Of a stretch of 64,000 nt of DNA, positions 1 to 11,841 are shown piece after piece. The stretch comes from Cercis canadensis (taxonomy: Eukaryota > Streptophyta > Magnoliopsida > Fabales > Fabaceae), in the NCBI GenBank assembly GCA_003255065.1, contig QAOA01005592.1, positions 36,173 to 100,172 on the forward strand, given 5' to 3'. The position numbers and the translations under genes were made by a program. Numbering within the stretch: position 1 is the stretch's first letter; each line of letters starts with the position of its first letter. Under the pieces are notes generated by a model that was not told the origin of the DNA, searched no databases, and saw nothing but the letters and a program-made list of their open reading frames with translations.

Positions 1-310
1 CCACATATCGTGACAGGTAGTAATGCGTATCAGATGAAGTATTGTAGAAATTGCTTAGAATTTATGTTATATTATAGGTTGTTCATAGCAGTCTCATAAT
101 AGTGGTTTTTTTTTTTTAAAAAAAAATATTAAATTCTTTTTTTAACTTTTCATAATATTGTCATGCATAAAACAATGCAGCCAATTGTTTCATTATGGAC
201 ATGAATTGTTAATAAATTTTATAATCAGTCAAGGCACATTATTGTTTTAGTATATGTTTGATTATTGTGTCTTCTAAATCTGGAACCTTGTAATGTTTGA
301 TGGGGTTGAG

Positions 311-2372
311 CAACATGATAGTCCGCTACCAGCAGCTTTTAGCAGAGTCTTACAGGTACATTGCATTTTACACTTCTAGAGCCTGAATCAACAAAAGTCA
401 TCCGTCAAATAATATTAAAGCACTGAAGCTTCATTTCTCTGCAGTTTGGTGATTCTAGTGGCATACAGTCACCTGTTTCATTTGGTGGTTTTGGGAGCTT
501 GACCAGGCACCTTGGGAGATTGTCTACTGGTATGGACATTCTGTGCCATTACATACTTCAGCAGTATATTGTTGAATGTGTTGAAGAAGATTTATCAGTG
601 TAGTTGCAGTGTTTTTTATATTTATTTGTTTTTTGCTGAAAGGGTTTTCTTCTTTGTTGTATTATCTGTGAAACTAAGGATCTGTTAGTCAAACAATTGA
701 TGAAATCCTCAACCTTCTTTTTTCTTTACCTTCTTAACTGTATATTGTCTGTAGTAACTCTGACACTAGAGAGTACCCTTATTTACTAGAAGACTATTGG
801 GGTGAAATCAATTTCGGAGGTTAATCTTACAACAAAGTGAGGAGCTGATGATGATATAATAGCATCAGTGTACAGATTTCTAATACCCTTTTTATTTTTC
901 TATAATAATGAAGGAATATATGAAGCCATCATCGGCGATCACCTAAATTCATATAACTTGTCTCTGCTGAACCCATACATGGTACTTTCTGCTTCCTTAG
1001 TGGTTTCACTGTTTCAGCCACTATATCTGAAACCTGACACAGTTGTGTAAATCAGCCCAACTTAAGTTCTTCATGGTTGTTTCAAAGAGCAATGTCAGCA
1101 AAGAAAGAGTCCAATGTGCCTCCAGATTTTATCAATGAACTTCTTTATGTCAATTTTGCCTCTATGCAGGTAGGTTTATCTCTATGAAGACCTAGTCATA
1201 TAATTTTTGTCTTCTCTCTCCTGCTTCAAACTTACCTTTCTCTTTTGCAGAGGCTTGGGGATCCAGTCCTACGACCATTTTTACAGGTCGATTTATTTGT
1301 CCTTTTGTTTGGATATCTTCTTCACAAATGATTTAATTTACCAACATCAATGTTAAGTTTGTTAACCATCAAGTGATGAATTTTCTCTGATACATTATAT
1401 TATTACAGGATGTTGTACAGTTTGGGCCTCTTGCCAAGACATTAGGCCTGGTCATGTTGACTAAGCCTCAGATACTCCCATCCATATTTAAACAGGTAAT
1501 TCATGAAATTTCTTCATAATATTAGCATAGCTTAAACTTATCAGTAGGATCAGTTTTACATTCGTTGTTTCTTGAAATTTCTGTTTGTTTGAAGAATTTA
1601 AATTAATCATAGGGGTAAAGACTTTCTTGTCGGGTAAGGAACCTGAGCTCAGCATCAATATCAATGCTGAAAATTTCCTTCATATTTCAAACCTTGGCAG
1701 TGCAGTAAGCTGTAAAACAATCCTCTCATTGGAAGATAAAACTTATCTAATGCTTATATTTTTGCCCCGGGTGTGTTAATGTAGTGATTCCTTGACGGTA
1801 ATTGTTCACGCTGTCTTGTTAAATGAATAAACATTATTTATCTTTGGACAAATGAACACCTAACATTAAACTTTCTCTTCTCATTTTTTTCTTGCCGGCA
1901 ATCAACTGAGGTAAGCTTTTAAGAGGGTGTTTTCTTTTTTAAAAACAATATTGTCAGCAATGTGTTGACAACCATTAACACTACCCAAACTGTGGTGAGA
2001 GCTGGTTAATTAGACAAATAAAACTTGAATTGTAAGCAATTAAAAGTTGTGTCTTTTTCCAGGTTGGTATTTCTGTACTTCTTGACTGGTCTGGACATTT
2101 TCTGATGCTTGGTTACTACACCTTTCTGTCAACTTTTGCTGACCCTGTTGTGAGGTACAAGTCTATCACTTATCAATTTCTTTTGATAATTAAAAAGCAT
2201 ATAGCTAAGCAATTTCATATATGGAATTGCATATAATCTGCCTCATGTTTTCTCACACATTTCATGTATTTCAAGGTCCTTCTTAAACACACTACCATCA
2301 GAGGCTAGATTCAAGTGGAATCGGCGTCTTGAGGCTTGGAAATATGGAGCTGGTCTTGATTACAAGCTATAG
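311..2372 (+). CDS. CruP: CruP-type lycopene cyclase paralog, 3' part (at least 8 exons)
   Basis: Exons at about 311-355, 445-529, 914-981, 1056-1169, 1251-1286, 1409-1495, 2063-2154 and 2276-2372 splice in one frame with GT-AG borders and end at TAG 2370-2372. The product includes SPVSFGGFGSLTRHLGRLS, the exon junction NPYM|PNLSSSWLFQRAMSA, RLGDPVLRPFLQ, and the end EAWKYGAGLDYKL. I recognise this as the C-terminal half of the plastid CruP family (Arabidopsis At2g32640 type), which is related to flavoprotein lycopene cyclases. The FAD-binding N-terminal half lies outside the window. CruP proteins are reported as plastid proteins linked to carotenoid metabolism and oxidative stress; that role comes from the family, not this sequence. 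The fifth listed exon is only 36 nt. The left border at 311 is the least certain. No frameshift or stop was seen. The short ORFs at 868-1050 and 1585-1779 overlap exon or intron and are not separate genes. Confidence 0.88.
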
Positions 2373-3323
2373 ATGACAACTTTTACAGATGATAAAGACC
2401 AGCATAGATACAAGTGGCATTATTGGCTGGGGCATTGGATATCCACTAAAGGAGCATTTTTGTGGTTTACTATTCATTTCATTTAATTTACTATGGATCC
2501 TTAAAATTAAGCAGCAGGATACTGATATTTAAGGTGTTTTTGTTCTCTTTTATAGGAAGTGACACAACAAAAATTTTTAAGCATGTGTACCTTTTATTAT
2601 GAGTTAAAAAGGTGCTCTTATCAAGATATTGAGTCAAATTTTACCTTCGAGTATTGTGTATTAAAACTATAGCAACGAGATTGTTTTTTGGTCGTGCATC
2701 GCAATCTATTGTTCTATTTAGTTTTTAGCGTATATTTATGATATCACTATTACTGTATATACTTGAAAGTTATTTTTCTGCGAGTAAGGTTATCTATAAC
2801 TATTGTACTCGCTTTCTTCCTTTTGCTGCTTTTTCTGTTTCTCTTCTCTTTCATCACAGGTTTGATTTCACTGTTTAACTAATTGCTCGTGCATGATATA
2901 TTCTTGCAACTAGTTATTTTGATCTTGGAGGGATTGCATTTCATTTATCTAAAAATATATCATATTGGACTTAGGTTTTTTATGTACTACATTTTATTTC
3001 ATTGTGTCAAAGTCGAAAATGTTACAAATATTGAAAACTAAAACATATAACAGCAAGGGAGCAAAACATAACTTAGATAAGCTTGAATATGTGGCCAACA
3101 TATAATGATATTTCACATCATATTTCCTTGTGTGTGTATATATTTACAGGTACCATTGTCTTTGTCACTACTTAAATTCTAGGAATCACAAAATAAAGAA
3201 AACAAATTACTAAAATAAAGATTAAAAAGTGATTAGATATTTTGGCTCAAATTAACAAAGAAAGAAATTAGAGGAAGCCTATCAAAAAAGAAGAAAACAA
3301 AATGCAGTAAAAAAAAAAAAAAA
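2373..3323. other. Intergenic, AT-rich, with diverged repeat copies
   Basis: No coding exon was found. Positions 2930-3310 recur in diverged form at about 6435-7030, including the stretch near 3181-3300 that matches 6900-7020. A short piece at 2570-2615 resembles 9300-9335. This suggests old insertions or local duplication. Confidence 0.5.
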
Positions 3324-5031
3324 CTAACAACGAGGACTAGGAAATATAGGATCTAGGTAATGACAATAATATTGTCCAAGGTGACAATCCATCATTGTTT
3401 TTCCATCTACTTCAATACAAAGTTGAACTGCAGAAAGTTGAATATGGTTCAAAGCATCACTCCCACAATATATGTCTGGTTTACAATTTGTGCCATCCCA
3501 AATAGCCTTTAGTATTTTTTTTACCAGAATAAGCTGTTCCATTTGGTTTGATACCTGAAAAATGAAAACCACAATAATTAATAGTACTTGTATATATGTT
3601 AATTATTTATGTGAAAAAATAATTTAGGCTTAAACATAGTTTTAATCCCACAATTTTAAAAAGTTTTAATTTCAACAAAATGTATCTTTGGTTAATGAAT
3701 AATAGCAATCTAATCCCCTCCTTTGCAGCCTTAATCCACCTTCGGAGGATTCTGCTAAAATGAAAAGAATTCATTGGACAAGAACATGAAAACATATGAT
3801 CACACCATATCTTTCATCGTCATGTCATAACCATATCATCAAATTTCTATCATGTTAACAACAAAGAAATGATTGTCAAGAGAGAACAATATTACAATTA
3901 AGAGTTAAATACCGTTTTTCATTCCTAAATTATTTTTCAAATGTCACTTTAGTTCTTGATTTATTTTTTGTGTCACTTTACTTCTCAAATAATCACTCTG
4001 TCTTCCAAATCAGTCCTTTAAGTGATTATTTTTTGTGTTACGGAGGACTGATTTTATGGACAATGTGATTTTTCTAGAATTAAAGTGATATAAAAAATAA
4101 ATCAAAGATTAAAGTAACATTTAAAAAATTATTCGAGGACGAAAAATTTATTTTACTCTACAATCAATATTAAAGGAATCAAATTGAAGCTTTATAAAAA
4201 CTCGATAAGTCAAAATATAGTTAGACCAATAATTTAACATTAAAGGAACCTATGCCACCCAACAATATTTGCATGCATTGTTGTAGATAAGTTGATGAGA
4301 ATATACAGAAATTGTAAACAACAATCTACTTCAACTACGAAAACTTGTGATTAAAATTAGGAGTACCTTTTTCTAGCAACATTTGAAGAGGATCATATGT
4401 TTTTAGCAAATTCAATTGCTATTTGGAAATATTGTTTTGGTGAGAACATGTTGAAAGAGCAGCTGCCATGTTTTCTCCACTGGAAACGCCACAACGTTTT
4501 GCTTAATTCCCAATTGTTTGCAGCTTTTAGGTTTGGCCAATAAGTAAGCAGATCATCTCTGAGTTCAACAAACTACAATGCGTATTATTTATTATGTTGG
4601 GGAAACAAATAATATCCTAATATGCTTAAGTTTGCAACAAAGGAGTAACCACTTACCAACTCATCTTTTGGCCGATCCTTCGCTTCACAATATAGGACTG
4701 AGGTTGTCTTGTTTCTCACTGGCCATAGTCCATAAATCACAAAATTTTGCACTGGTAAAGGTGGATCACATTCTTTTATTGGGTTCTCCCTGCAATGAGA
4801 GTTTGGCCATTGTAACACTAGTTAAAAATAATTAAACCCTGGTGGTTGCTTATTACCAGAAGGAGGAGTGGGTGGTGGCAGCACCATAGGAGTAGTTGTA
4901 GTTGGTGGCTGTTTCTTCAATGGTGCTCTTTTGTTAAACATCATCGCTAGGAAAACAAGATGGAACAGGTTCTTTAGAGTAACCATTGTAGTTAGTTCTT
5001 GGTAGTACACACCAAACATCATTGCCCTCAT
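3324..5031 (-). pseudogene. Ribonuclease T2 family pseudogene (S-RNase-like fold), three exons
   Basis: RNase T2 enzymes are secreted or vacuolar endoribonucleases; the family includes the S-RNases of self-incompatibility. Exon 1 (5031-4657) holds a hydrophobic start, a proline/threonine-rich linker, LVLQWPNSHC and the CAS I region FVIYGLWPV. Exon 2 (about 4572-4400) holds LRDDLLTYWPNL and the CAS II region FQWRKHGSC. Exon 3 (about 3554-3324) holds the cysteine-rich C terminus ending PIFPSPRC. The lesions are an in-frame TAA at 4824-4822 just before LVLQWP, a probable 2-nt loss near 4399 after EFAKNI, and a frame slip in an A run near 3520. The catalytic His of CAS I (normally HGLWP) is Tyr here, and the CAS II acidic position is Gln. 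The intron in the variable region after KDEL is where S-RNases carry theirs. I infer a dead gene; single-base assembly errors could explain the frame slips but hardly the missing His. Confidence 0.8.
3901..4160. mobile_element. Foldback MITE, family A, copy 1
   Basis: The left arm starting GAGTTAAATACCG is an inverted match to the right arm ending TTTTACTCT, over roughly 90 bp per arm. Related copies lie at 52236-52495 and 61705-61963. It sits in the second intron of the RNase T2 pseudogene. No transposase is present, so it is non-autonomous. Confidence 0.6.
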
Positions 5032-5077
5032 TCATAATATATAGCCATTTCCTATACTGGTATTTTTGTAATTATAG

Positions 5078-5314
5078 TTAATTTAAGGAGACTACCATTT
5101 TCACACCCAAGTTTGCTAATGTCACACTCTATTTAATGTCTAAATATAATATAGACTAATTTATCCTTATTTAATATAGAAAGTTTTTAGTTTAAGTTAA
5201 AAACTTTTCATATTAATTGAAGATAATTTAGTCTATATTATATTTAGACATATTAAATAATATGTAACATTAGCAAAATAAGGTGTGAAAATAGCGGCTC
5301 CCTTAATTTAATTA
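5078..5314. mobile_element. Foldback MITE, family B
   Basis: Two arms of about 100 bp are inverted copies. Both contain TCTAAATATAATATAGACTA (one reversed) and the outer ATTTTCACACC. A diverged single-arm relative lies near 25850-25980. No coding capacity. Confidence 0.6.
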
Positions 5315-6490
5315 GGGCAAATCCTTTTTCTTATATATCATCCATAAGAAAACCAGATGAAACAAATTTTTTACAGGAGTAACCATTAGTTAGTCCTTCA
5401 TAGTTTTAACACACGAAAGAGCAATGGATGGCTTTGCTTGGATCTTTTATACATGAACAATTAATTGCATTTATGTTTATTCATGATCCCCAAGTGTCGT
5501 TTTTTTCTTAAATTTATTTGAGTAAAAAAGGTGGTCTTATCAAAATATAAAGCCAAATTTAAGCTTTGGTATTTGAGTGGGTTAAAACTACAGCAGATAA
5601 TTTACTTTTGGCCATATGTTCGGGTTATATAGTGATGGAAAGGTTTTACAAAATAGAGGATGCAACTTCAAAGTTTCCTGAATGACCACAAAAAATCAGG
5701 TTCAAGCCTCCATTTTGGACTCATTCAAGGAGTTAGTTGGTTTCTCTTGTTCTTTGTTTTTTCCTTATTGTGCATATTATTGTGGTATTATTTTTGATTT
5801 TGGAAGGATTATATTTCACTTTGCTAGAAAACTATAATAATAGATTTAGGACTTTTATGTATACTACATTGTGTTTCATTTAATTGAAGTATTTGTTGTT
5901 GCCAGAGTTAGGGTGAGGTCAGCAATCTACAAAGAGAGAAGAACAGTCAAGGGGAGGTTGGAGCCGGAGCTCTAGCGCCACCTCTAACGCTCAAGTTAAC
6001 TTTGCCTTGAGAGAGAAAGGGAGAGGAACTGAGAGAGATAGAGTTCAGAGCTGAGATTGAGTCCCCCCTCAAGTTGAGTTAAAGAGAGAGAATGTATACT
6101 TTAAGCAAAGACATTTTGGTCCTTTTACTATAACAAAGGATAATGAGTTTACTAGATATTATCAGTATCAGTATTAAAAGCTATAATATATAACAGCAAG
6201 GTAGCAAAACAAACTTAGATAAGCTTGATTACGTAGCAAATCATATTATGAGCACGACAAAATATGCTTTACAGGTTTGGTATCAGAACGTGTTGCAACA
6301 AGTAAATTTCAGTACCATATTGTTGTAAAAAAAATGTTCAGACCTCCCTTTTCGACGAATTCAAGGAGTTAGTTTGAAATGTTTTCTATTGTTCTGTACT
6401 TCTGTTTAGTTTTTAGATTATATTTATGTTATTATTTTGATTTTGGAGGGATTGCATTTCATTTAGCTAAAAAAATATCATATTGGACTT

Positions 6491-6523
<33 letters not shown>

Positions 6524-7364
6524 NATTGTGTCGAAGTATCATCACTCTTTTGAAGTTGAAAACTATAACATATAACAGCAAGGGAGCAATCCAACCATAC
6601 AATGGCATTTCACATCATATTTCCTTGTGTGTGTATATATTTTTTCTTGGAAGTTTGTAGTTAAGCTCTGAATGTCATATTTAAATTTGTCAAACAAGTC
6701 ATTCATATGATTGAACTTAGTTAACTAAAGGCCATAAAAGCGTGGCATTATACTGTGGTCTTGGAAACTTAACAACTATCCTATCTATTAATAGAGTTAC
6801 ATGAAGATCCGTAGAGGGTTGCTCATACACTAACCAACCTTCTTGCCCTCTGACTCCTAATTAGAGATTGAGAGCCTCGTCTTTGCCGCTCCTTAAATTC
6901 TAGGAAACACAAAATAAAATAAAATAAAATAATTAGTAAAATAAAGATTAAAAAGTGATTAGATATTTTGGCTCAAATTAACAAAGAAAGAAATTAGAGG
7001 AAGCCAATCAAAAAAGAAGAAATTAAAATGAAGTTAAAAAATAAACTTACAACGAGGTAACAGCAAGGGAGCAAACAAACTTAGGTGATCTTGATATACC
7101 CCCCAGAAAAAAAAAATTAGGTAAGCTTGATTCTGTAGCAAACCATATTATGAGCAGGACAAAATATGGTTTACAGGTTTGGTATCAGAACATGTTGCAA
7201 CAAAGTAAATTTCAATACCATACTGTTGCAACAAAGCTTCAGTTTTACAACTTAAAATATGTCTAGTCTATCAAACAGTTTATGGTGGAATGGTAGGTGG
7301 GGTTGTGGGTTCGGTGTTCAAGCCTAAAGACACAACGGAAAGTGTAAAAAAAAAATGTCTAGTC
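5315..7364. repeat. Diverged repeat block with two candidate retroelement primer-binding sites
   Basis: No gene was found. Segments at 6160-6310 and 7050-7215 are copies of each other, and both contain TGGTATCAGAAC (6278-6289 and 7180-7191). That is close to TGGTATCAGAGC, the initiator-methionine tRNA primer-binding site common in plant LTR retroelements. About 6435-7030 repeats 2930-3310. A T run with a single N is at 6492-6524. I read this as remnants of retroelements, without internal genes. Confidence 0.4.
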
Positions 7365-7447
7365 GGGCTTTTTGACACAAATATTACCTTGTATAAAAGT
7401 ATTTATCCAAATATTACAAGTTTCAAACTATTTACACAAATATTACA

Positions 7448-7482
<35 letters not shown>

Positions 7483-7759
7483 TTTTTGAAAAGTAGACTT
7501 AGAATGGGAAAAGAAAAACACTTATCACTTGTTGTACAATTAGAAATTTGCTGAATTCAACCCAATAAATAAATAAATAAATAACTAGCTCTTGTCTTTT
7601 TAATGNCTGCATGTTCGGTGGGACCCACGTGTCTGAAAATCTTTTTTTTTTTTTAATTTTTGAATTTTTAAAAAGTGTAATATTTGTGTAAATAGTTTGA
7701 AAGTTGTAATATTTAGGTAAATACTTTTGCAAAATATAATATTTGTGTCAAAAGACCCT
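7365..7759. mobile_element. Foldback element with terminal inverted repeats of about 95 bp
   Basis: The left arm from 7365 (TTTTGACACAAATATTA at its start) and the right arm ending 7759 (TAATATTTGTGTCAAAAG) are inverted copies of about 95 bp. They flank a short centre with an AAAT microsatellite (about 7562-7585) and one N (7606). Arms of this length suit a Mutator-like MITE, but no target-site duplication was confirmed. Confidence 0.6.
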
Positions 7760-7859
7760 GCATAAACAGAACAAAAAGTAGGTATATCTAGTCGATGTGC
7801 TTCAAAAGACAAAGGAATTATTGAATTAAATGAAACAACAACATTCCCCCATTAAACTG

Positions 7860-8041
7860 CATATTTTTACAACATACACTGCTTTGCATGAAATTCACTC
7901 TTCCCCATGCTACAACATTATTGTAGCCAGAGTCACATCCTTTGACAACGCATATTTTTACAACATACACTGCTTTGCATGAAATTCATTCTTCCCCATG
8001 CTTCAACATTATTGTAGCCAGAGTCACATTCTTTGACAACG
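7860..8041. repeat. 91-bp tandem duplication (two units)
   Basis: Units 7860-7950 and 7951-8041 differ at only a few positions. They start CATATTTTTACAAC and end TTTGACAACG. They lie just beyond the stop codon of the minus-strand gene ending at 8117, so they probably fall in its 3' UTR or just downstream. Confidence 0.85.
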
Positions 8042-8116
8042 CCTATATACATGATACCCCCATCCTCACATTTTCAGGGGAACAAAATGGAAAAGGGGGT
8101 GGTAATATTATTGGGA

Positions 8117-11100
8117 TCATTTTGCTCCCAAAATTTTAGACAGCTCCTTTACAATGGGCTTCTGCTTAATATCTTCTTCTCTTTCCAAATGCCATTTTCT
8201 TGACATATTCTCAGCCTGCAAAACCAAGTTGAGTTTTACTTGTGAGCAAATGAATATTCCTAAGTTTAGACTTTAGAGCAATACAATTTAGAACTTACCC
8301 AAATTTTTAAGGGAACAAATTGCTCTCTGATATTCTCAAATCGTGGCTCAACAAGGTCTTTTGTTTTAGTTTTGATGTCACCAACCTGTTAAAACAAAAA
8401 ACCTGTAAAGAAGTTGCTAGATTGATATGGATATTAATAAAATTGAAAATCCACCAACAGAACAAACAAATGATAAGAGATGCAATGGCTTCTACCCACT
8501 TACCTACCTATTTTCAAGATAAAAGAACAATAGTAAATCCTAGAAGCCCAAAATTTTGTCTTTGCTTTTAATTTAAAAAAAGAGAAGGAAAAATATGGTA
8601 ATGCTTAGGAAGAAATTTTGACAATCCTAAATTTGTCAGTGAACATGATACACAATCAATAGAGAATCATGAAAGAGAATGGAACAGTTACAAGGTAGGC
8701 ACTCAAGTGGGTTACTTGACTAATTTATATTTCTGATATATACACATGAATTTGCATCTAAAGTGAAAGGAAAAAAGCGGCACATTGAAGAGAGTTTGAG
8801 GCAAGGCATTAAGAAAATTGCACTTACACTCTGCATGTCTAACTTGGAGGCTGCCACTCCAAACACCAATGTGGCGCCACCAAATACAATTGCAGTGGCG
8901 ACAGCAAATGCCTTTCCAACTACAAGATACAAAAATAGTTGCCGAGTTAGGAAACTTTGGCATATCCCATTAAGCACAATATAGTCAGAAGAATTAACAA
9001 CAATGAATTAAGTTCATAACCAACTGATGCAGAAGAAACAAAATGGGGTTATTCCATAATCAAGATTTTAAAACAGCACAATATCAATGTCATTCAGATT
9101 TCATGTTTTCAGACATGAAAAGCAATAAGCATATGACTAATTTGGCCATTTTAGAATTACATGTCTATTTTTGGCATATTTTTCTTTAGAAGAGTTGTTT
9201 TTCCCGGCCTGGAAAGTCTATTAGGATTTTTCATTTCCTTTGTTGTATCAGGATTTGTCATCATTATAACTAAAAAGAGAAATAGATTGCTTTATATGAA
9301 CAAAATTTTAAGCATATGTACCTTTTATTATGAGAATCGGTAAAAGTATTTTATGCCAGACTCTTAAGAAACTTCTTTCAGATGCCAAAGATTACTAATT
9401 TTTCTTCTGCTAATTTATGCAATTTTCAGTCATGAATGTGATTGATTACAGTTCTTATCCACTCAAGCACTTATCTCAGGGTACCCAGAATAGCATCCCT
9501 GACTCTACATGCTTTTCCTACTCTATACACCTTTGTTTCTGCTTTCTTCATAAGATTTTAAAAAAATAAAAAAAAATAAATAAAAAACCTGCTTTCATGT
9601 TATCATCAACCCAACTACCACACACTTAACCGTAAAACTAAAGCCTAATTCATCCAAAGAAATTCCTCCTGAGAAAATACTACTCATTTTCTCAATTATA
9701 AACCATAAAGATTGAATGCCTTAAATCACCCTACTTTATTCACAATTTCTCAATGCAAAGTGTAGACCAAAGACAACCACAACAATAATCTCAAACTACA
9801 ATCGCTCTTGGCTCTCCTACAACAACCCAATAAGTTACTGTTAATACTGAGTAATGCCTCATGCGACCCAATGCCCTAAACTTGTGGAATGCCAAACCAC
9901 ATGACATAAAATTGCTCACATAAGTTGCTTAGTAGTGGTTACATGGAATTTATGACGTTATTAAACTCATGCTCAAAGTATTATAACCTCTTATCCCAAA
10001 AATTCCTATCACTCATTAGACATAATTAAATACCAGAACTATTCTCACAAAAGCAAAAAGTAATTTGGGTTTCCAGCTTGCTCCTTGATACTGTCACAAG
10101 ACATTGGGTTATGATTACAATTATAAAGAAGGGCCATATACTACTACCATTTGTAATGACGCAAGTAGCTACATAGAGTAATTAGCAGGCCAAACCGCGT
10201 CAACTCAAAACACCGAGCCCAAGTGAATAGCAGTAAGACTTTAACTTAAGGTATTACAATCTAGTAAGCAGTCATAGGACAATCACATGGCCCTCTCTTT
10301 TCCCTCTGCTTGCTGCCAACTTAAATATCCATAAGCTGCTAGAGATTTAAATAAGAATTTCACAGATATGTTATGCTAAGACTTCTTCATTTAATAATAT
10401 AACTTCGTCTTGGATGAATTCTCTTTGTTCTAGTACTTCAAAAGAGTTACATCTCCGGTCAAAAGGTGAGTTTATAATTAGATGCTAACAGGTGTTATCA
10501 TATTGGCAGTATATGTGCCAAAAAAAATCTGTCAAGAGTTAGGTATTGACATTAAAAATTATAACTTGGAACGGTAAGGGAAGAGTGGCTAACATAATAT
10601 CAATAGCATGTTGAAAAAAAACCAGATCAAAGATAGACAACTTCATTTCTATCTAAACAATTCTTTCCTTCATGTTGCTTCAGAGATAAAATGTAAAGTT
10701 TTCACCTATTCTCCCCTAAATTTTACAAAACGATTAGGAGGGTAGGCTTCGGAGCGAAAAGCATAAATGAAGGAACAAAGCATCTATTGAGAACTCAAAA
10801 CCCAAACGAGAGCATTTGCCTGATAAAATAAACAAAGAATAGAAAAATGTACCATTTGCAAGCCCTTCAGCTGCAGCCTTCAACTTCTCCGGGTTAATGG
10901 GAACATGCCTGTCTTGTCGCAATTCATTAGCCGTTGAGGCTGAAACTGTGTTTTCTACTGAGGGCGGCTCCCACCTGCAACCGTCGAGTTAAAAGAAGTT
11001 AGCTGGGAATGAAAACAAAAAATGAAAATTCAGGGAAAAAAACAATCTGACATTTCGGGGGACACAAAATTCAATTCCACAGAACCAAAGGCAGGCACCA

Positions 11101-11841
11101 TCAGTTTTAAGAATAAATTTCCACAAACCATTATCCAGGGAAGGAAAAGAGAAACAGCTAGGAAGGGTACCTGGACTAAGAACTACTCATTAAAAACAAA
11201 ACATTTTATTTGTGGGCTAGAACTGAAGAGCAAAACCAAAAATTAAGGGGGCCCTTTGAGCTTGGCCTTTTTATTAAGAAAAACCCAGAATTGTAACCCC
11301 AATTCGAAACTTTATGCAATGAAATTTGTATCAATTAGCTTCAAATTCATTCCCATTTCCCATTTCATCTCAGCAACCCAAAAGAAAATTAGGAGTAAAA
11401 AATGAACCTTTTGGGGCCGAATGTGACTTGAGGTAGCGAAACGTAAGCTCTGAGAGGATTGAGAACATCGGGGGAAACGGAAGAGGCAGTTTTGGGGTCG
11501 TAATGAAGGACCCATTTGGATGCAGAGTAGGACGAAGATTCCAACGGCGTATCGTTTTTGAAAATTTTGGCGGGTAGGGAATGCCTTAGGACCTCAGGCA
11601 GCACATCAGCATGGCCTTCGTGCTCAACCGAGAGAGACGACGACGACGATGGCCCCTCGAGCTTCTTTGAAACGGGATTTTTCTCGACTAATTTTCCCAC
11701 GGCTTGTTTGGATTCCTGGAAAAAAAACGCGGCTTCTTTCCCAGCTAATCTTCCCGCAAGAAAGCTCATTTTACTCTCTCTTTCTTTCTCAAGTCTTAAC
11801 GGTTTTGCGAAGAGCGACGTTCCTGTGAATTGTGAAGCCAT
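8117..11841 (-). CDS. Uncharacterised plant protein with one membrane segment (5 exons, 277 aa)
   Basis: Exons 11841-11408, 10974-10853, 8919-8828, 8385-8299 and 8215-8117 join in frame with GT-AG borders (434+122+92+87+99 nt = 278 codons including TGA 8119-8117). The start chosen begins MASQFTGTSLFAKPLRLEKE; an in-frame ATG lies 13 codons upstream. The N-terminal part (exon 1) is soluble and ends VSLPQVTFGPKRWEPPS across the junction. Exon 3 encodes a single hydrophobic stretch, AFAVATAIVFGGATLVFGVA, about residues 190-210. The C-terminal tail is charged and ends IVKELSKILGAK. I do not recognise a named family. The exon structure and clean reading frame support a real gene, perhaps an organelle membrane protein. 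Exons 2 and 3 are separated by an intron of nearly 2 kb. Confidence 0.82.
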
